This document shows, one piece after another, positions 19,019-27,377 of a DNA stretch of 64,000 bases. This DNA is from Marinifilum sp. D737. Its GTDB lineage: Bacteria > Bacteroidota > Bacteroidia > Bacteroidales > Marinifilaceae. The stretch spans positions 1-64,000 of the forward strand of contig NZ_JANQCD010000020.1 in the NCBI RefSeq assembly GCF_026672275.1, in the 5' to 3' direction. Below the pieces are notes generated by a model that made no database searches, had not been told where the DNA came from, and saw nothing but the letters and a program-made list of their open reading frames with translations. Within the stretch, counting starts at the first letter, position 1; the number at the start of each line of letters is the position of its first letter. A program made the position numbers and the translations under genes.

Positions 19019-19282
19019 ACTTGCGCAGCTGATGCCGATCCCCACAAAATTTTTGACTTACTTCAGGACAACATCATAAATAACCTACACGCTTATATAC
19101 TTTGCACTCCTTCCTCTTCTTCAAGATAGGATTGAGGTGAGGTGATTTAAACAGGTAGTTTCCTTCGGCGGGTATTTATTTAGAATTAAAATAAACAAAG
19201 CGCTATTCCCCTGGATTACCGAAGTGCAATGTGTTAACATATTACATTCTTTTTTTGCTTGTATTTATGTTATACTAAAAGC

Positions 19283-19337
19283 ACTATGGGCATAGTATAG
19301 GAGAAACGAAGGAGAAGTATAGGAGGAGTATAGGTGT
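19283..19337. repeat. Five tandem 11-bp units upstream of an orphan gene
   Basis: Units in register are ACTATGGGCAT, AGTATAGGAGA, AACGAAGGAGA, AGTATAGGAGG and AGTATAGGTGT. The core AGTATAGG occurs at 19294, 19316 and 19327, so all spacings are multiples of 11 bp, about one helical turn. It ends 201 bp before the start at 19539. The rest of 19019-19538 shows only AT-rich DNA. Confidence 0.6.
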
Positions 19338-19538
19338 AAATGGAGCATTTTGGATGTTTTTATTGCTTAATAGAATTGCAAGTTGGGTTGTTGAATAGTC
19401 ATTTGGATTTTTGCAGGTCTTTCAATCTGCCTATTGACATTTTATGATTTCATTTAGACCTTTATCATACATATGAGCATGTTAATTATGAACTATTATA
19501 TGCTAATTAAAAATGATAACACCAAAAATTCTGGAAAT

Positions 19539-20108
19539 ATGGCTATTGTAAAAAGAAATATAATCACAACGGGCTTGAGTGGAAAATTAGGAAATAACCT
19601 TGTGTTTAGACAACGAAAAGGAAAGACTATTTTATCTGTAGCAGTCCATTATTCGGGAAAAAGATCCTTTGCACAAGAGCAACAAAAAAACCGATTTAAA
19701 AAGGCTAGTCTATATGCTAACACACAGAAGCATGATCCTGAATTGATGGAAGAATACAACAAGGTAGCTAAGGAAAAAGGAATATATAGCGGCTATAATT
19801 TGGCTGTTTCGGATTATTTCCACCCTCCTACTATTGAAAAAATAAATATCAGGAATTACCATGGTGAAATTGGAGATGTCATTGAAATTATTGCATTTGA
19901 TGATTTTAAAGTGAAGCGTATTGAGCTTGAAATTTATAGCAGTGATGGAAATTTAATTGAAAAAGGCCTGGCCTATGAATCTAATCAAAATGGTAAATGG
20001 CATTATGCTGCAAGTGTAGCCAATTCGGAATACAAAGGAGACAAAATAGTTGTAAAGGCTTTTGATTATCCGGGAAATGAAACGGACAAAGAAGTTGTTC
20101 TGGATTAA
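19539..20108 (+). CDS. Uncharacterised Bacteroidota protein
   Basis: The start was set at the internal Met of MAIVKRNIITTGLSGKLGNN, giving 189 residues. An upstream Met at 19473 would add 22 residues without family-like sequence. The N-terminal block continues with LVFRQRKGKTILS and resembles a small family widespread in Bacteroidota whose function I do not know. A Lys/Gln-rich helical stretch follows (residues about 45-90), then a C-terminal half rich in beta strands (IEIIAFDDFKVKRIELEIYS) that may form a sandwich domain. No signal peptide or membrane helix is visible. It stands alone between repeat-rich DNA and another orphan gene, with AT-rich codons suggesting an accessory locus. Confidence 0.65.
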   Translation: MAIVKRNIITTGLSGKLGNNLVFRQRKGKTILSVAVHYSGKRSFAQEQQKNRFKKASLYANTQKHDPELMEEYNKVAKEKGIYSGYNLAVSDYFHPPTIEKINIRNYHGEIGDVIEIIAFDDFKVKRIELEIYSSDGNLIEKGLAYESNQNGKWHYAASVANSEYKGDKIVVKAFDYPGNETDKEVVLD

Positions 20109-20361
20109 TTCTGCTTACTAAATTAAAACTCTAACAAACAGGGATCTCATTTTATCAAGATCAATTTTTTTGATGCTAGAATGGATACTTTCCTCATGTA
20201 TCATAAGCAAATTGACTTATTCTTAAAACTATACTATAAATTATATTATGCATTCCTTTGATTAAATATTATTGTTTTGTAAATTACCAATCGATTTTAT
20301 AATAGATCCACATATCAACTAGTTAGGCACAATTTGATCATTGCACAAAAAGAAAATTTGA

Positions 20362-20919
20362 ATGAAACAAACTGATGAAGAAAGTATTAATTCATTATTA
20401 ATAGAATTAGGATTGGTGTTTTATTTAGGTCAATCTGTAGAATCTAATCTCGTTATACTATTAGGAATGGCTAAGAAATCAGGAGAGTTGAAATCTGACA
20501 AATCTGTACGAGAGTTAATGACAATGTATTTTTCTCGAACAATGGGAAGCATTAAAAGAAGCGTTTCTGAATTAGTTGATATTAATGAAGATCTTGAAGA
20601 GATTCTTAAAGTTGCTTTAGACGCAAGGAATTGGTTAGCACATAGTTTTTATAGGGAGTATGCACCTTCAGCTTTTGATGAAAATTACCGGAACAAAGCA
20701 AAATTAGTTTTAAACAAGGCGAAAGAAATATTTGAGAGAACAAATGAACTAATAACTAAAGAAATAGAATTACAAGGTGCAAAATGTGGTCTATCTCATG
20801 ATAAATTAGATCAAATGAGAATTGATGGAATGCAAAATTATATTGCTTTCGAAAAAGCTCCTAATGAAATGTGGGATGAATCATTAAATAAAACTTCCTG
20901 GCAAAGTTTTGAAATATAA
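20362..20919 (+). CDS. Uncharacterised helical protein with an RNxxxH motif (possibly HEPN-like)
   Basis: The 185-residue protein is predicted almost entirely helical. The segment LDARNWLAHSFY places Arg89-Asn90 and His94 in an R-N-x3-H arrangement, the R-x4-6-H form of HEPN-domain ribonucleases. The flanking pattern of two long helices before the motif and one after also fits. No nucleotidyltransferase or antitoxin gene is adjacent, so a toxin-antitoxin role has no genomic support. Codon use is AT-rich and the gene is isolated, with 253 bp of featureless AT-rich DNA upstream. The assignment to HEPN is a motif-level guess. A simple helical bundle protein with a chance match is the alternative. 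Confidence 0.7.
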   Translation: MKQTDEESINSLLIELGLVFYLGQSVESNLVILLGMAKKSGELKSDKSVRELMTMYFSRTMGSIKRSVSELVDINEDLEEILKVALDARNWLAHSFYREYAPSAFDENYRNKAKLVLNKAKEIFERTNELITKEIELQGAKCGLSHDKLDQMRIDGMQNYIAFEKAPNEMWDESLNKTSWQSFEI

Positions 20920-20991
20920 ACTGTGCTAACAAAAATTAAATTTCAAGGGCGGTGACGCCGAACTAGATAATGTAACAATACCAATAATCCA

Positions 20992-21036
20992 ACGCTGGTT
21001 CGCGATTCTATCGCGTTCCTTTTAGCAAAACCACAT
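20992..21036. repeat. 45-bp repeat with hairpin CGCGAT-TCT-ATCGCG, copy 1
   Basis: Matches 21676-21720 with few changes. The hairpin spans 21001-21015. Another small palindrome, GGCG-GTGA-CGCC, lies at 20949-20960. The two copies bracket the gene at 21101-21616. Confidence 0.75.
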
Positions 21037-21100
21037 TCCCCCATTGGTTTTCCCTAACAACAAGAGACATTACATTTACTAACCCATAATTACACACTTT

Positions 21101-21616
21101 ATGAAAACAAAATTCTTATTGGTCTTCGCACTTCTTTTACTATCAGTTGCAAGCATTACGAAGGCACAAAATTGCAAGTATACTCACGAAAAAGTAGATG
21201 AATTTTCTGGGAAAGTGGAAAGACGAATCGTGCAGAAGCATAACTTCTATTTCACCTTTGCTTTTTACAGATTAGGCGATGAGTATAGATTGGAATCCTA
21301 TGTAAACATTCCTGGCGATCAGGCCTTTTTAATTCCTGAAGGGAGCAAACTGAATTTGAAATTGGGTGATAAATCTATCATGGAACTCACTTCAGTTAAA
21401 AATGCAACTCCTCAGTCCTTTGTATCAGGCTCTCAAATTTTTTCAGGCTTTGTAATGACCTATCCAATTACCAAAGAACAACTGAAGAAAATTGAAGAAG
21501 CGGGCATCAAGTTCATCAGAACTTACTTGAAAGATGAATCATACTACGACATGGCTTTAAAGAAGAAAAAGATTGAAAAGACCAAAACTTATGCCAGCTG
21601 TATTGTGAAAGATTAA
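21101..21616 (+). CDS. Small secreted protein of unknown function
   Basis: The 171-residue protein has a clear Sec signal peptide (KTKFLLVFALLLLSVASITKA, cleavage near residue 22). The mature part has two Cys residues, one near each end (NCKYTH and ASCIVKD), which could form a disulfide. In between are beta-rich segments. The phrase IPEGSKLNLKLGDKSIMEL suggests a surface-binding beta sandwich but no family was recognised. It is bracketed by two 45-bp hairpin-bearing repeats, so it may have arrived or been rearranged as a unit. Confidence is good that it is a gene and low on any function. Confidence 0.75.
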   Translation: MKTKFLLVFALLLLSVASITKAQNCKYTHEKVDEFSGKVERRIVQKHNFYFTFAFYRLGDEYRLESYVNIPGDQAFLIPEGSKLNLKLGDKSIMELTSVKNATPQSFVSGSQIFSGFVMTYPITKEQLKKIEEAGIKFIRTYLKDESYYDMALKKKKIEKTKTYASCIVKD

Positions 21617-21675
21617 AGATTTTGAATCGTAGCTAAAAAACAAATCCTAAGGGCTGAACTGTAAAGCTCAGCCCC

Positions 21676-21733
21676 ACACTGGTGCGCGATTCCATCGCGT
21701 TCCTTTTTAGAAAACCACACGAGAGGACTCGTG
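21676..21733. repeat. 45-bp repeat copy 2 plus hairpin CACGAG-AGGA-CTCGTG
   Basis: The second copy has hairpin CGCGAT-TCC-ATCGCG at 21685-21699. It runs directly into a second perfect 6-bp hairpin at 21718-21733. The truncated propeller gene begins right after it. Confidence 0.75.
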
Positions 21734-21744
21734 CGGTAGCTGGT

Positions 21745-21954
21745 GCAAGCGATTTGTACATCAGTTTTAATGTGAACGACAAATGGAGCGAACCAAAGAA
21801 TTTGGGAAGCTTGATTAATACTGATGCCAATGAATATGGTCCGTTTTTTTCGCCAGACAACAAATATCTATTTTTCGTAAGGCACGATGGAAAAAAAGGA
21901 GATATCTATTGGGTGGATTTAAATGTAATAAATGCCTTAAAGCCTAAAGCATAG
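21745..21954 (+). pseudogene. C-terminal fragment of a WD40-like (PD40) beta-propeller gene
   Basis: About 70 codons encode a recognisable propeller end: SDLYISFNVNDKWSEPKNLG, then EYGPFFSPDNKYLFFVRHD, then GDIYWVDLNVI before the stop at 21954. The pattern of S/N-D-hydrophobic strands and FSPDNKYLFF is that of PD40/TolB-like repeats, normally part of proteins of 300 residues or more. Reading the frame back toward 21682 enters the hairpin repeat and loses all similarity to the fold. The gene therefore seems to have been cut by insertion or deletion at the repeat. The missing N-terminal part is not found elsewhere in the window. Confidence 0.7.
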
Positions 21955-21969
21955 CAAGAATTTACAAGT

Positions 21970-23085
21970 ATGAAAAATCTAATCGCAATTTTGATTGTAC
22001 TTGTTTTTGCAAGTTGCAATGTAGAAAATGATCCGTCCTATAAGAAACCCATGGATATGAATGATGGTCTGCATGTTTCTACCCTTGAAAGCCACCAATT
22101 GGATACCATGGTATTCAACTCTATCAACAAAGATATTTGTGAGGGTAAATATGGAAATATGCACAGTTTGCTGGTAATGGTAGACAATGATTTGGTAATT
22201 GAGCAATACTATAATGGCTGGAAAAGGGATAAGCTTCACTTTTTAGCTTCCAACACAAAAAGTGTTACCTCTTTACTCTTATGCAAAGCAATAGAACAGG
22301 GTAAGATTAAAGATGTGAATGAAAAAATATTTGATTTTTTCCCAGAATACGGAGCCAGAGAAAAAGACAGTTTGAAACATCAAATCAGCATTAAAAACTT
22401 GCTGACCATGACTGCGGGATTCAAATGGGATATTGAAAGCCAACTCAATCAACTTGAAAGATCGAATAATCGCCTGGATTTTGCATTAACACTTCCTATG
22501 GACACAACTCCTGGTACGAAATATCAGTATTGTAGCCCGAACAATATCATTCAAAGTGAAATTTTGAAAAAGAAAACAGGACAAAACATTGCCGATTATG
22601 CCAAAATAAACCTGCTTGCCCCATTGGGAATAGAAGAATATGAATGGGCTTCGAGAAATGGAATTTACGATAGCTACGGAGGTTTAAAATTAAGGCCTAG
22701 GGATATTGCCAAATATGCATTGCTTCACCTGAATAAAGGAAAGTGGAAGGATAAAACAATCATTTCTGAAGAGTGGATACAAGAAACCTTTAGCCCGTAC
22801 ATTGAAATCAAACATCCATTGTATAGTTGCTATCAGTGGCAAATGGCGAAAACAGACCTGGGCTTTCCGGTTTGGTTTATTCCTGGAAATGGCGGACAGA
22901 GAATAGACATTATTCCTGCTTTAAATATGCTTATTGTGATAAATGCTGATAACCGATGGACACCATTGGAGGGGCGTACGCCAATACCTCATCTATCGCA
23001 AAGATTGGTTACAATGCATCCAAAACTAAAAAAACAAAATGAGGCAAGATTAACCCAAAATAACAAAAGGTTGTACCAAGACTAG
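21970..23085 (+). CDS. Serine hydrolase lipoprotein (beta-lactamase/class C family)
   Basis: The 371-residue protein begins with a lipoprotein-like signal ending FASC (Cys16). Catalytic motifs of the class C beta-lactamase/penicillin-recognising fold are seen: SNTK at 94-97 (S-x-x-K nucleophile and base), YCS at 185-187 as the Tyr motif, and GNGGQRIDI near residue 316 in place of KTG, as in esterase-type members. Its target is unknown; such proteins act as esterases, D-aminopeptidases or peptidoglycan-related hydrolases. It starts 15 bp after the propeller fragment. A palindromic element of the TAATACC family follows it. Confidence 0.85.
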   Translation: MKNLIAILIVLVFASCNVENDPSYKKPMDMNDGLHVSTLESHQLDTMVFNSINKDICEGKYGNMHSLLVMVDNDLVIEQYYNGWKRDKLHFLASNTKSVTSLLLCKAIEQGKIKDVNEKIFDFFPEYGAREKDSLKHQISIKNLLTMTAGFKWDIESQLNQLERSNNRLDFALTLPMDTTPGTKYQYCSPNNIIQSEILKKKTGQNIADYAKINLLAPLGIEEYEWASRNGIYDSYGGLKLRPRDIAKYALLHLNKGKWKDKTIISEEWIQETFSPYIEIKHPLYSCYQWQMAKTDLGFPVWFIPGNGGQRIDIIPALNMLIVINADNRWTPLEGRTPIPHLSQRLVTMHPKLKKQNEARLTQNNKRLYQD

Positions 23086-23180
23086 CAAGTAAATCAAGAA
23101 AACTCCTAACTCTTATTAAATGACTTAAAAGGACAAATAAGCTTTAGCCCAAACAATATCTCATCTATTTTGTGTATTAT

Positions 23181-23310
23181 TAATACAGATTACTATTCAA
23201 TGCCGATAACAATCGGGAGCGCCTTTAGAAGGTTTTACTTCTAAGCCCGAAGTTCGGGATTGAATATGTATCGGCATTATACCAGCACATTTTAATGATT
23301 TAAATGGTAT
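23181..23310. repeat. TAATACC-family palindromic element, copy 1
   Basis: Begins TAATACAGAT and ends AAATGGTAT. The inner arms AATGCCGATA and TATCGGCATT are inverted. A second hairpin inside pairs GGGA-type arms around 23212-23262 (CCCGAAGTTCGGG word). It lies between the serine hydrolase and ABC exporter genes. The rest of this gap is featureless. Confidence 0.65.
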
Positions 23311-23340
23311 AAGAATAAAACCAAATAGTAATACCACAGA

Positions 23341-25137
23341 ATGGCAAGATCACACGGTACCGATACCTCTAATGTTCCGAAAGGAAAAATTAACCGCAGC
23401 GGATTAAGCAGTGCTTTGCGCTTGTACAAATACATTAAACCCTATAGAGGTCAATACTTTTTAGGGATGTTTTTCCTTTTGGGATCGAGTTTGGCAAGTT
23501 TGGCATTCCCCAAACTATTGGGCGATTTGGTGAACACGGGAAACAGCACCACCTTGGGGCAAAGTCTGAACCAAACCGTTATCCTCATTGCCATTATTCT
23601 GGTAGTGCAGGCAACCTTTGCCTACTTTCGCATTGTACTCTTTGTAAATGTTACCGAAAAATCATTGGCTGCATTGCGTCAGGCCAGTTATCGCCATTTG
23701 ATTAAGCTTCCCTTGCAGTTTTTCGAAAAAAGAAGGGTTGGTGAGCTAAACAGTAGAATATCGGCAGATGTAATTCAACTACAGGAGACCATGACCAGTA
23801 CCCTGGCTGATTTTATTCGACAAATTATCGTGATTACAGGAGGAATCATCCTATTGGCGGTGATCTCCATCAAGCTAACCGCCTTTATGCTGATTACGCT
23901 CCCTCCTACCATGATTGCCGCAAGATTCTTTGGGAGATTTATCCGTAAATTCTCCAAAGAAGTACAAACAAAGGTTGCCGATTCGAATACCATTATCGAG
24001 GAAACCCTGCAAGGCATACAGAGTGTAAAGGCCTTCACCAATGAGTTTCTCGAGATTGCCCGTTACAAGAAGAAAACTCTGGAAATTGCCGATTTGGGCA
24101 TGACTCGGGGGAAGTATCGTGGAGCTTTCTCCTCTTTTATCATATTGGGATTGTTTGGTGCCATTGCTGCCATGGTTTGGCAAGGATCGAGATTGTTGCA
24201 GGCAGGAGAAATGGCTGCCGGAGACCTCTTTTCCTTTGTCATCTATTCGGTTTTTGTAGGTGGAACCATCAGCGGATTGGCCAATGTGTATACCAATATC
24301 CAGAAATTTATTGGAGCTACTGAAGACCTGTTTAAAATATACGATGAAGTTCCCGAGGAAATTGAGGAAATCAAGAAGATCTCATCCAAATACAAAATGA
24401 ATGGCTCCATACAGCTTAAAAAGCTAAGTTTCGCCTATCCTTCCCGATTGGAGCAAAAGGTTCTGAATAATATCGATCTTGAGATCAGAAGCAATCAAAT
24501 GGTGGCCTTGGTTGGGCATAGTGGTGCTGGTAAAAGCACTTTGGCTTCCCTCCTCTTAATGCTGCATCAACCTCCAGGAAATAGTTTGTTTTACGATGAG
24601 CTCGATTGCCATGCTTATCCCTTATCGGCTTTAAGAAATCAGATTTCGCTGGTACCACAGGATATTTTTCTTTTCGGGGGCAGTATCAAAGAGAATATTG
24701 GCTACGGGAAACCCGATGCCAGTGATCAGGAAATATTCGAAGCCGCACAAAAAGCCAATGCCATGGAGTTTATCGATCGTTTTCCTGAAAAGTTTGATAC
24801 CATAGTTGGTGAACGAGGCACACAACTTTCGGGTGGTCAGCGCCAAAGAATTGCCATAGCACGTGCCATTTTGAACGACCCTAAAATTCTTATTCTGGAT
24901 GAAGCTACCTCATCACTGGATTCTGAATCGGAGCAGCTGGTGCAAGAAGCATTGGAAAAACTGATGCAAGGTAGAACTTCAATAGTTATTGCCCATCGTT
25001 TGTCTACCATCAGAAAAGCTGATGAAATTGTAGTGCTGGAACATGGCGAAATTGTAGAGAAAGGAAATCATGAAGAGTTAATGAAGCTATCAAACGGACA
25101 GTACAAGAAATTGATTGAATTGCAGTATTCTTCATAA
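23341..25137 (+). CDS. ABC exporter, fused permease and ATPase (MsbA/multidrug type)
   Basis: The 598-residue half-transporter has an N-terminal membrane domain with about six helices (residues about 35-320) and a C-terminal nucleotide-binding domain. The latter has Walker A VGHSGAGKST, Q-loop LVPQDIFLF, signature LSGGQRQRIAIARA, Walker B LILDEATSSLD and switch His in VIAHRLSTI. It should work as a homodimer exporting lipids, drugs or peptides. No membrane-fusion or outer-membrane partner is adjacent. The start MARSHGTDTSN follows directly on a repeat-rich gap. Substrate cannot be inferred. Confidence 0.92.
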   Translation: MARSHGTDTSNVPKGKINRSGLSSALRLYKYIKPYRGQYFLGMFFLLGSSLASLAFPKLLGDLVNTGNSTTLGQSLNQTVILIAIILVVQATFAYFRIVLFVNVTEKSLAALRQASYRHLIKLPLQFFEKRRVGELNSRISADVIQLQETMTSTLADFIRQIIVITGGIILLAVISIKLTAFMLITLPPTMIAARFFGRFIRKFSKEVQTKVADSNTIIEETLQGIQSVKAFTNEFLEIARYKKKTLEIADLGMTRGKYRGAFSSFIILGLFGAIAAMVWQGSRLLQAGEMAAGDLFSFVIYSVFVGGTISGLANVYTNIQKFIGATEDLFKIYDEVPEEIEEIKKISSKYKMNGSIQLKKLSFAYPSRLEQKVLNNIDLEIRSNQMVALVGHSGAGKSTLASLLLMLHQPPGNSLFYDELDCHAYPLSALRNQISLVPQDIFLFGGSIKENIGYGKPDASDQEIFEAAQKANAMEFIDRFPEKFDTIVGERGTQLSGGQRQRIAIARAILNDPKILILDEATSSLDSESEQLVQEALEKLMQGRTSIVIAHRLSTIRKADEIVVLEHGEIVEKGNHEELMKLSNGQYKKLIELQYSS

Positions 25138-25607
25138 TTCAAGAACCTTTTTTAACAGCCATTCTATTTTATTACATGCTCTTTACACAATCGCTGTGTT
25201 AAAAAGTGTTTCATCTGCATACTCATTTCTATTAAATCTTTGCAAACGATTTAATACCTGATTATCTGCACTTAACATTTTTTCCTGATTCGAATGATTC
25301 CATAACAAATGTTAAAAAGCCTGAAAAAGTACTAAACTTATTGTAATTTTTATTTCCATTTCATCTATCCAATTATATTTGTCTATGTCAAAAACCAATT
25401 GGCGACAAAAGAATGCTTACAGTTACTTATAGAGATTTCCTCCCACACTTTCTCCATACAGTAAGCAAGAATAACTAAGTATAACATTATTGAAAATTGA
25501 AATGCTTCAAAGAAGGAAGTTCATTTTTTGTTCACTATTTGAACCAAACGAACTATTTGAGTCTATTTCGATGCAGGATGTAATTGATAATTTGTTTCAA
25601 ATCCAAT
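25138..25607. other. Leader region of the V/A-ATPase operon
   Basis: 470 bp without a supported gene. A TATATTTG (-7-like) occurs at 25374-25381 but its best TTG partner is 30 nt upstream, too far for the usual spacing. No hairpin or riboswitch was recognised. Confidence 0.5.
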
Positions 25608-27377
25608 ATGATGAAGAATAAACGAACAGGAACTCTTATCTCTATACAAGATTCGCTGGTAAAAGCACGATTCTATGGGGATGTAATTATGGGAGAAACC
25701 GCCGAAATTACGGTGGATGGAAAAAAACTACAGGCCGAGGTATTACAGATTACTACAGACCCAAAAAATGAAGATGCGGGAATTGCAGAGATGCAGGTTT
25801 TTGAAGATTTAACTGGTGCTAAAATAGGTGATACTGTTGAGTTTAAACAGGATGCATTATCAGTACTACTTGGACCAGGTTTGCTAACCAGTATCTGGGA
25901 TGGATTGCAAAATTCCTTGTATCCTTTAAGCGAACAGGATTCTTACCTGAAGCCTGGATTAAAAGCACCAGCATTGGATGAAGAAAAATTGTGGGAATTT
26001 ACGCCAACTGCAGAAATTGGAGATGCTTTAAAAGGTGGAGATATCATTGGTTGGGTCATGGAAGGTCGCTTTGAACACAAAATACTCGTACCATTCACCA
26101 TTGGCACGTGTATACTGGAAAGTATCATCGATAAACAATCTCTTACCATTAAAGAAGTAGTAGCTGTTGTTAAAGATGAACAAGGCATTCGTCACGAATT
26201 GAAATTGGTATTCAGACAGGCTGTAAAGAGCCCGATCCCATTTAAAGATCGAAGCATTCCCAATAAAACCATTTCCACAGGTGTAAGAGTTATTGATCTA
26301 TTGGCTCCGGTAAGTTATGGAGGAACAGTAGGTAATCCCGGACCATTTGGTGCAGGTAAAACCGTAATGCAACACTCTTTGTGTAAATATGCTTTAGCTG
26401 ATATCATTATTATGGCAGCTTGTGGGGAGCGTGCCGGTGAAGCGGTAGAGGTGTTTAAAGATTTTGCAGAGCTATCTGATCCATCAACCGGAGAGTCATT
26501 AATGAACCGAATGTGCATATTCGGAAATACCAGTTCGATGCCGGTTGCTGCTCGTGAAGCCAGTGTATTTATTGCCTTAACCGTTGGTGAATACTACCGC
26601 TATCAGGGATACAATGTGATTTTATTAGCGGATTCTACTTCAAGATGGGCACAGGCACTTCGTGAAAGAAGTGGTCGCCAGGGAGATATTCCAGGACCAG
26701 AGGCTTTTCCAATGGATATTCCTGATCAGATCAAAGGAATGTACCAAAGAGCTGGAGCCGATTCGGCAACAGGAGGATCATTGACCTTTATTGGAACCGT
26801 ATCGCCAGCCGGAGGTAACTTTCAGGAACCGGTAACCCAGGCAACCATGGATGCAACAGGAGGATTCTGGGGATTGTCACAAGACCGTGCTGACGCCAAG
26901 AAATATCCGGCAATTGATCCTTTGGTTTATACTACTTCGGTATACGATAGTTTTATCTCGTGGGAAGACCGGGAAAAGATCTTACAAATTTTGAACGAGG
27001 CAAATGGAATTGATCAAACCATTAGTACCATTGGTCTTAAGAAAGTTCCTGTAGAGAAATATGAATTGTATCAAAAAGGTCAAACCATTGATTTTTGTGT
27101 ACTTCAGCAAGATGCATTTCATGAATTGGATGCCTGTACCCGACCTGAGCGTTTGCAAATTATCAATCAAACAGTACAAAAATTGATTGATCAACCAATG
27201 CATTATTCAACCGAGGGAATGGATGATGAAGAGGTGAAAGAGATGATTAAATCGAAATTTGACAATCTACGTCAGTGGTGGAAAGAGTGGAACACTTATG
27301 CTCAGGATGAAGAGCAAATCGAAACGCTAGCCATCAAAATCGATCAATTTATTTTACAAGAAGAATACGCATCATGA
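25608..27377 (+). CDS. V/A-type ATPase catalytic subunit A
   Basis: The start was set at the Met pair at 25608 (MMKNKRTGTLISIQD), giving 589 residues. An upstream Met at 25584 adds an unlikely 8 residues. The N-terminal barrel, the non-homologous insert and the nucleotide-binding domain are present, with P-loop GPFGAGKT and the catalytic Glu loop AACGERAGEAVEVF. SRWAQALRERSG and FPMDIPDQ are also seen. It hydrolyses or makes ATP in the V1/A1 head. It overlaps the B gene by 4 bp (ATGA), showing translational coupling. Being first in the operon before B and E is notable, since E and DUF2764 usually precede A in Bacteroidota as I know them. Confidence 0.95.
   Translation: MMKNKRTGTLISIQDSLVKARFYGDVIMGETAEITVDGKKLQAEVLQITTDPKNEDAGIAEMQVFEDLTGAKIGDTVEFKQDALSVLLGPGLLTSIWDGLQNSLYPLSEQDSYLKPGLKAPALDEEKLWEFTPTAEIGDALKGGDIIGWVMEGRFEHKILVPFTIGTCILESIIDKQSLTIKEVVAVVKDEQGIRHELKLVFRQAVKSPIPFKDRSIPNKTISTGVRVIDLLAPVSYGGTVGNPGPFGAGKTVMQHSLCKYALADIIIMAACGERAGEAVEVFKDFAELSDPSTGESLMNRMCIFGNTSSMPVAAREASVFIALTVGEYYRYQGYNVILLADSTSRWAQALRERSGRQGDIPGPEAFPMDIPDQIKGMYQRAGADSATGGSLTFIGTVSPAGGNFQEPVTQATMDATGGFWGLSQDRADAKKYPAIDPLVYTTSVYDSFISWEDREKILQILNEANGIDQTISTIGLKKVPVEKYELYQKGQTIDFCVLQQDAFHELDACTRPERLQIINQTVQKLIDQPMHYSTEGMDDEEVKEMIKSKFDNLRQWWKEWNTYAQDEEQIETLAIKIDQFILQEEYAS

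Noticed and set aside
18807-19079. Overlapping open frames on both strands
   Set aside because: Both are by-products of the large palindrome at 18845-19018; neither has family-like sequence.
25341-25381. Promoter TTG...TATATTTG before the ATPase operon
   Set aside because: The -7-like element is good but the only TTG is 30 nt away, beyond the usual 17-23 nt spacing.
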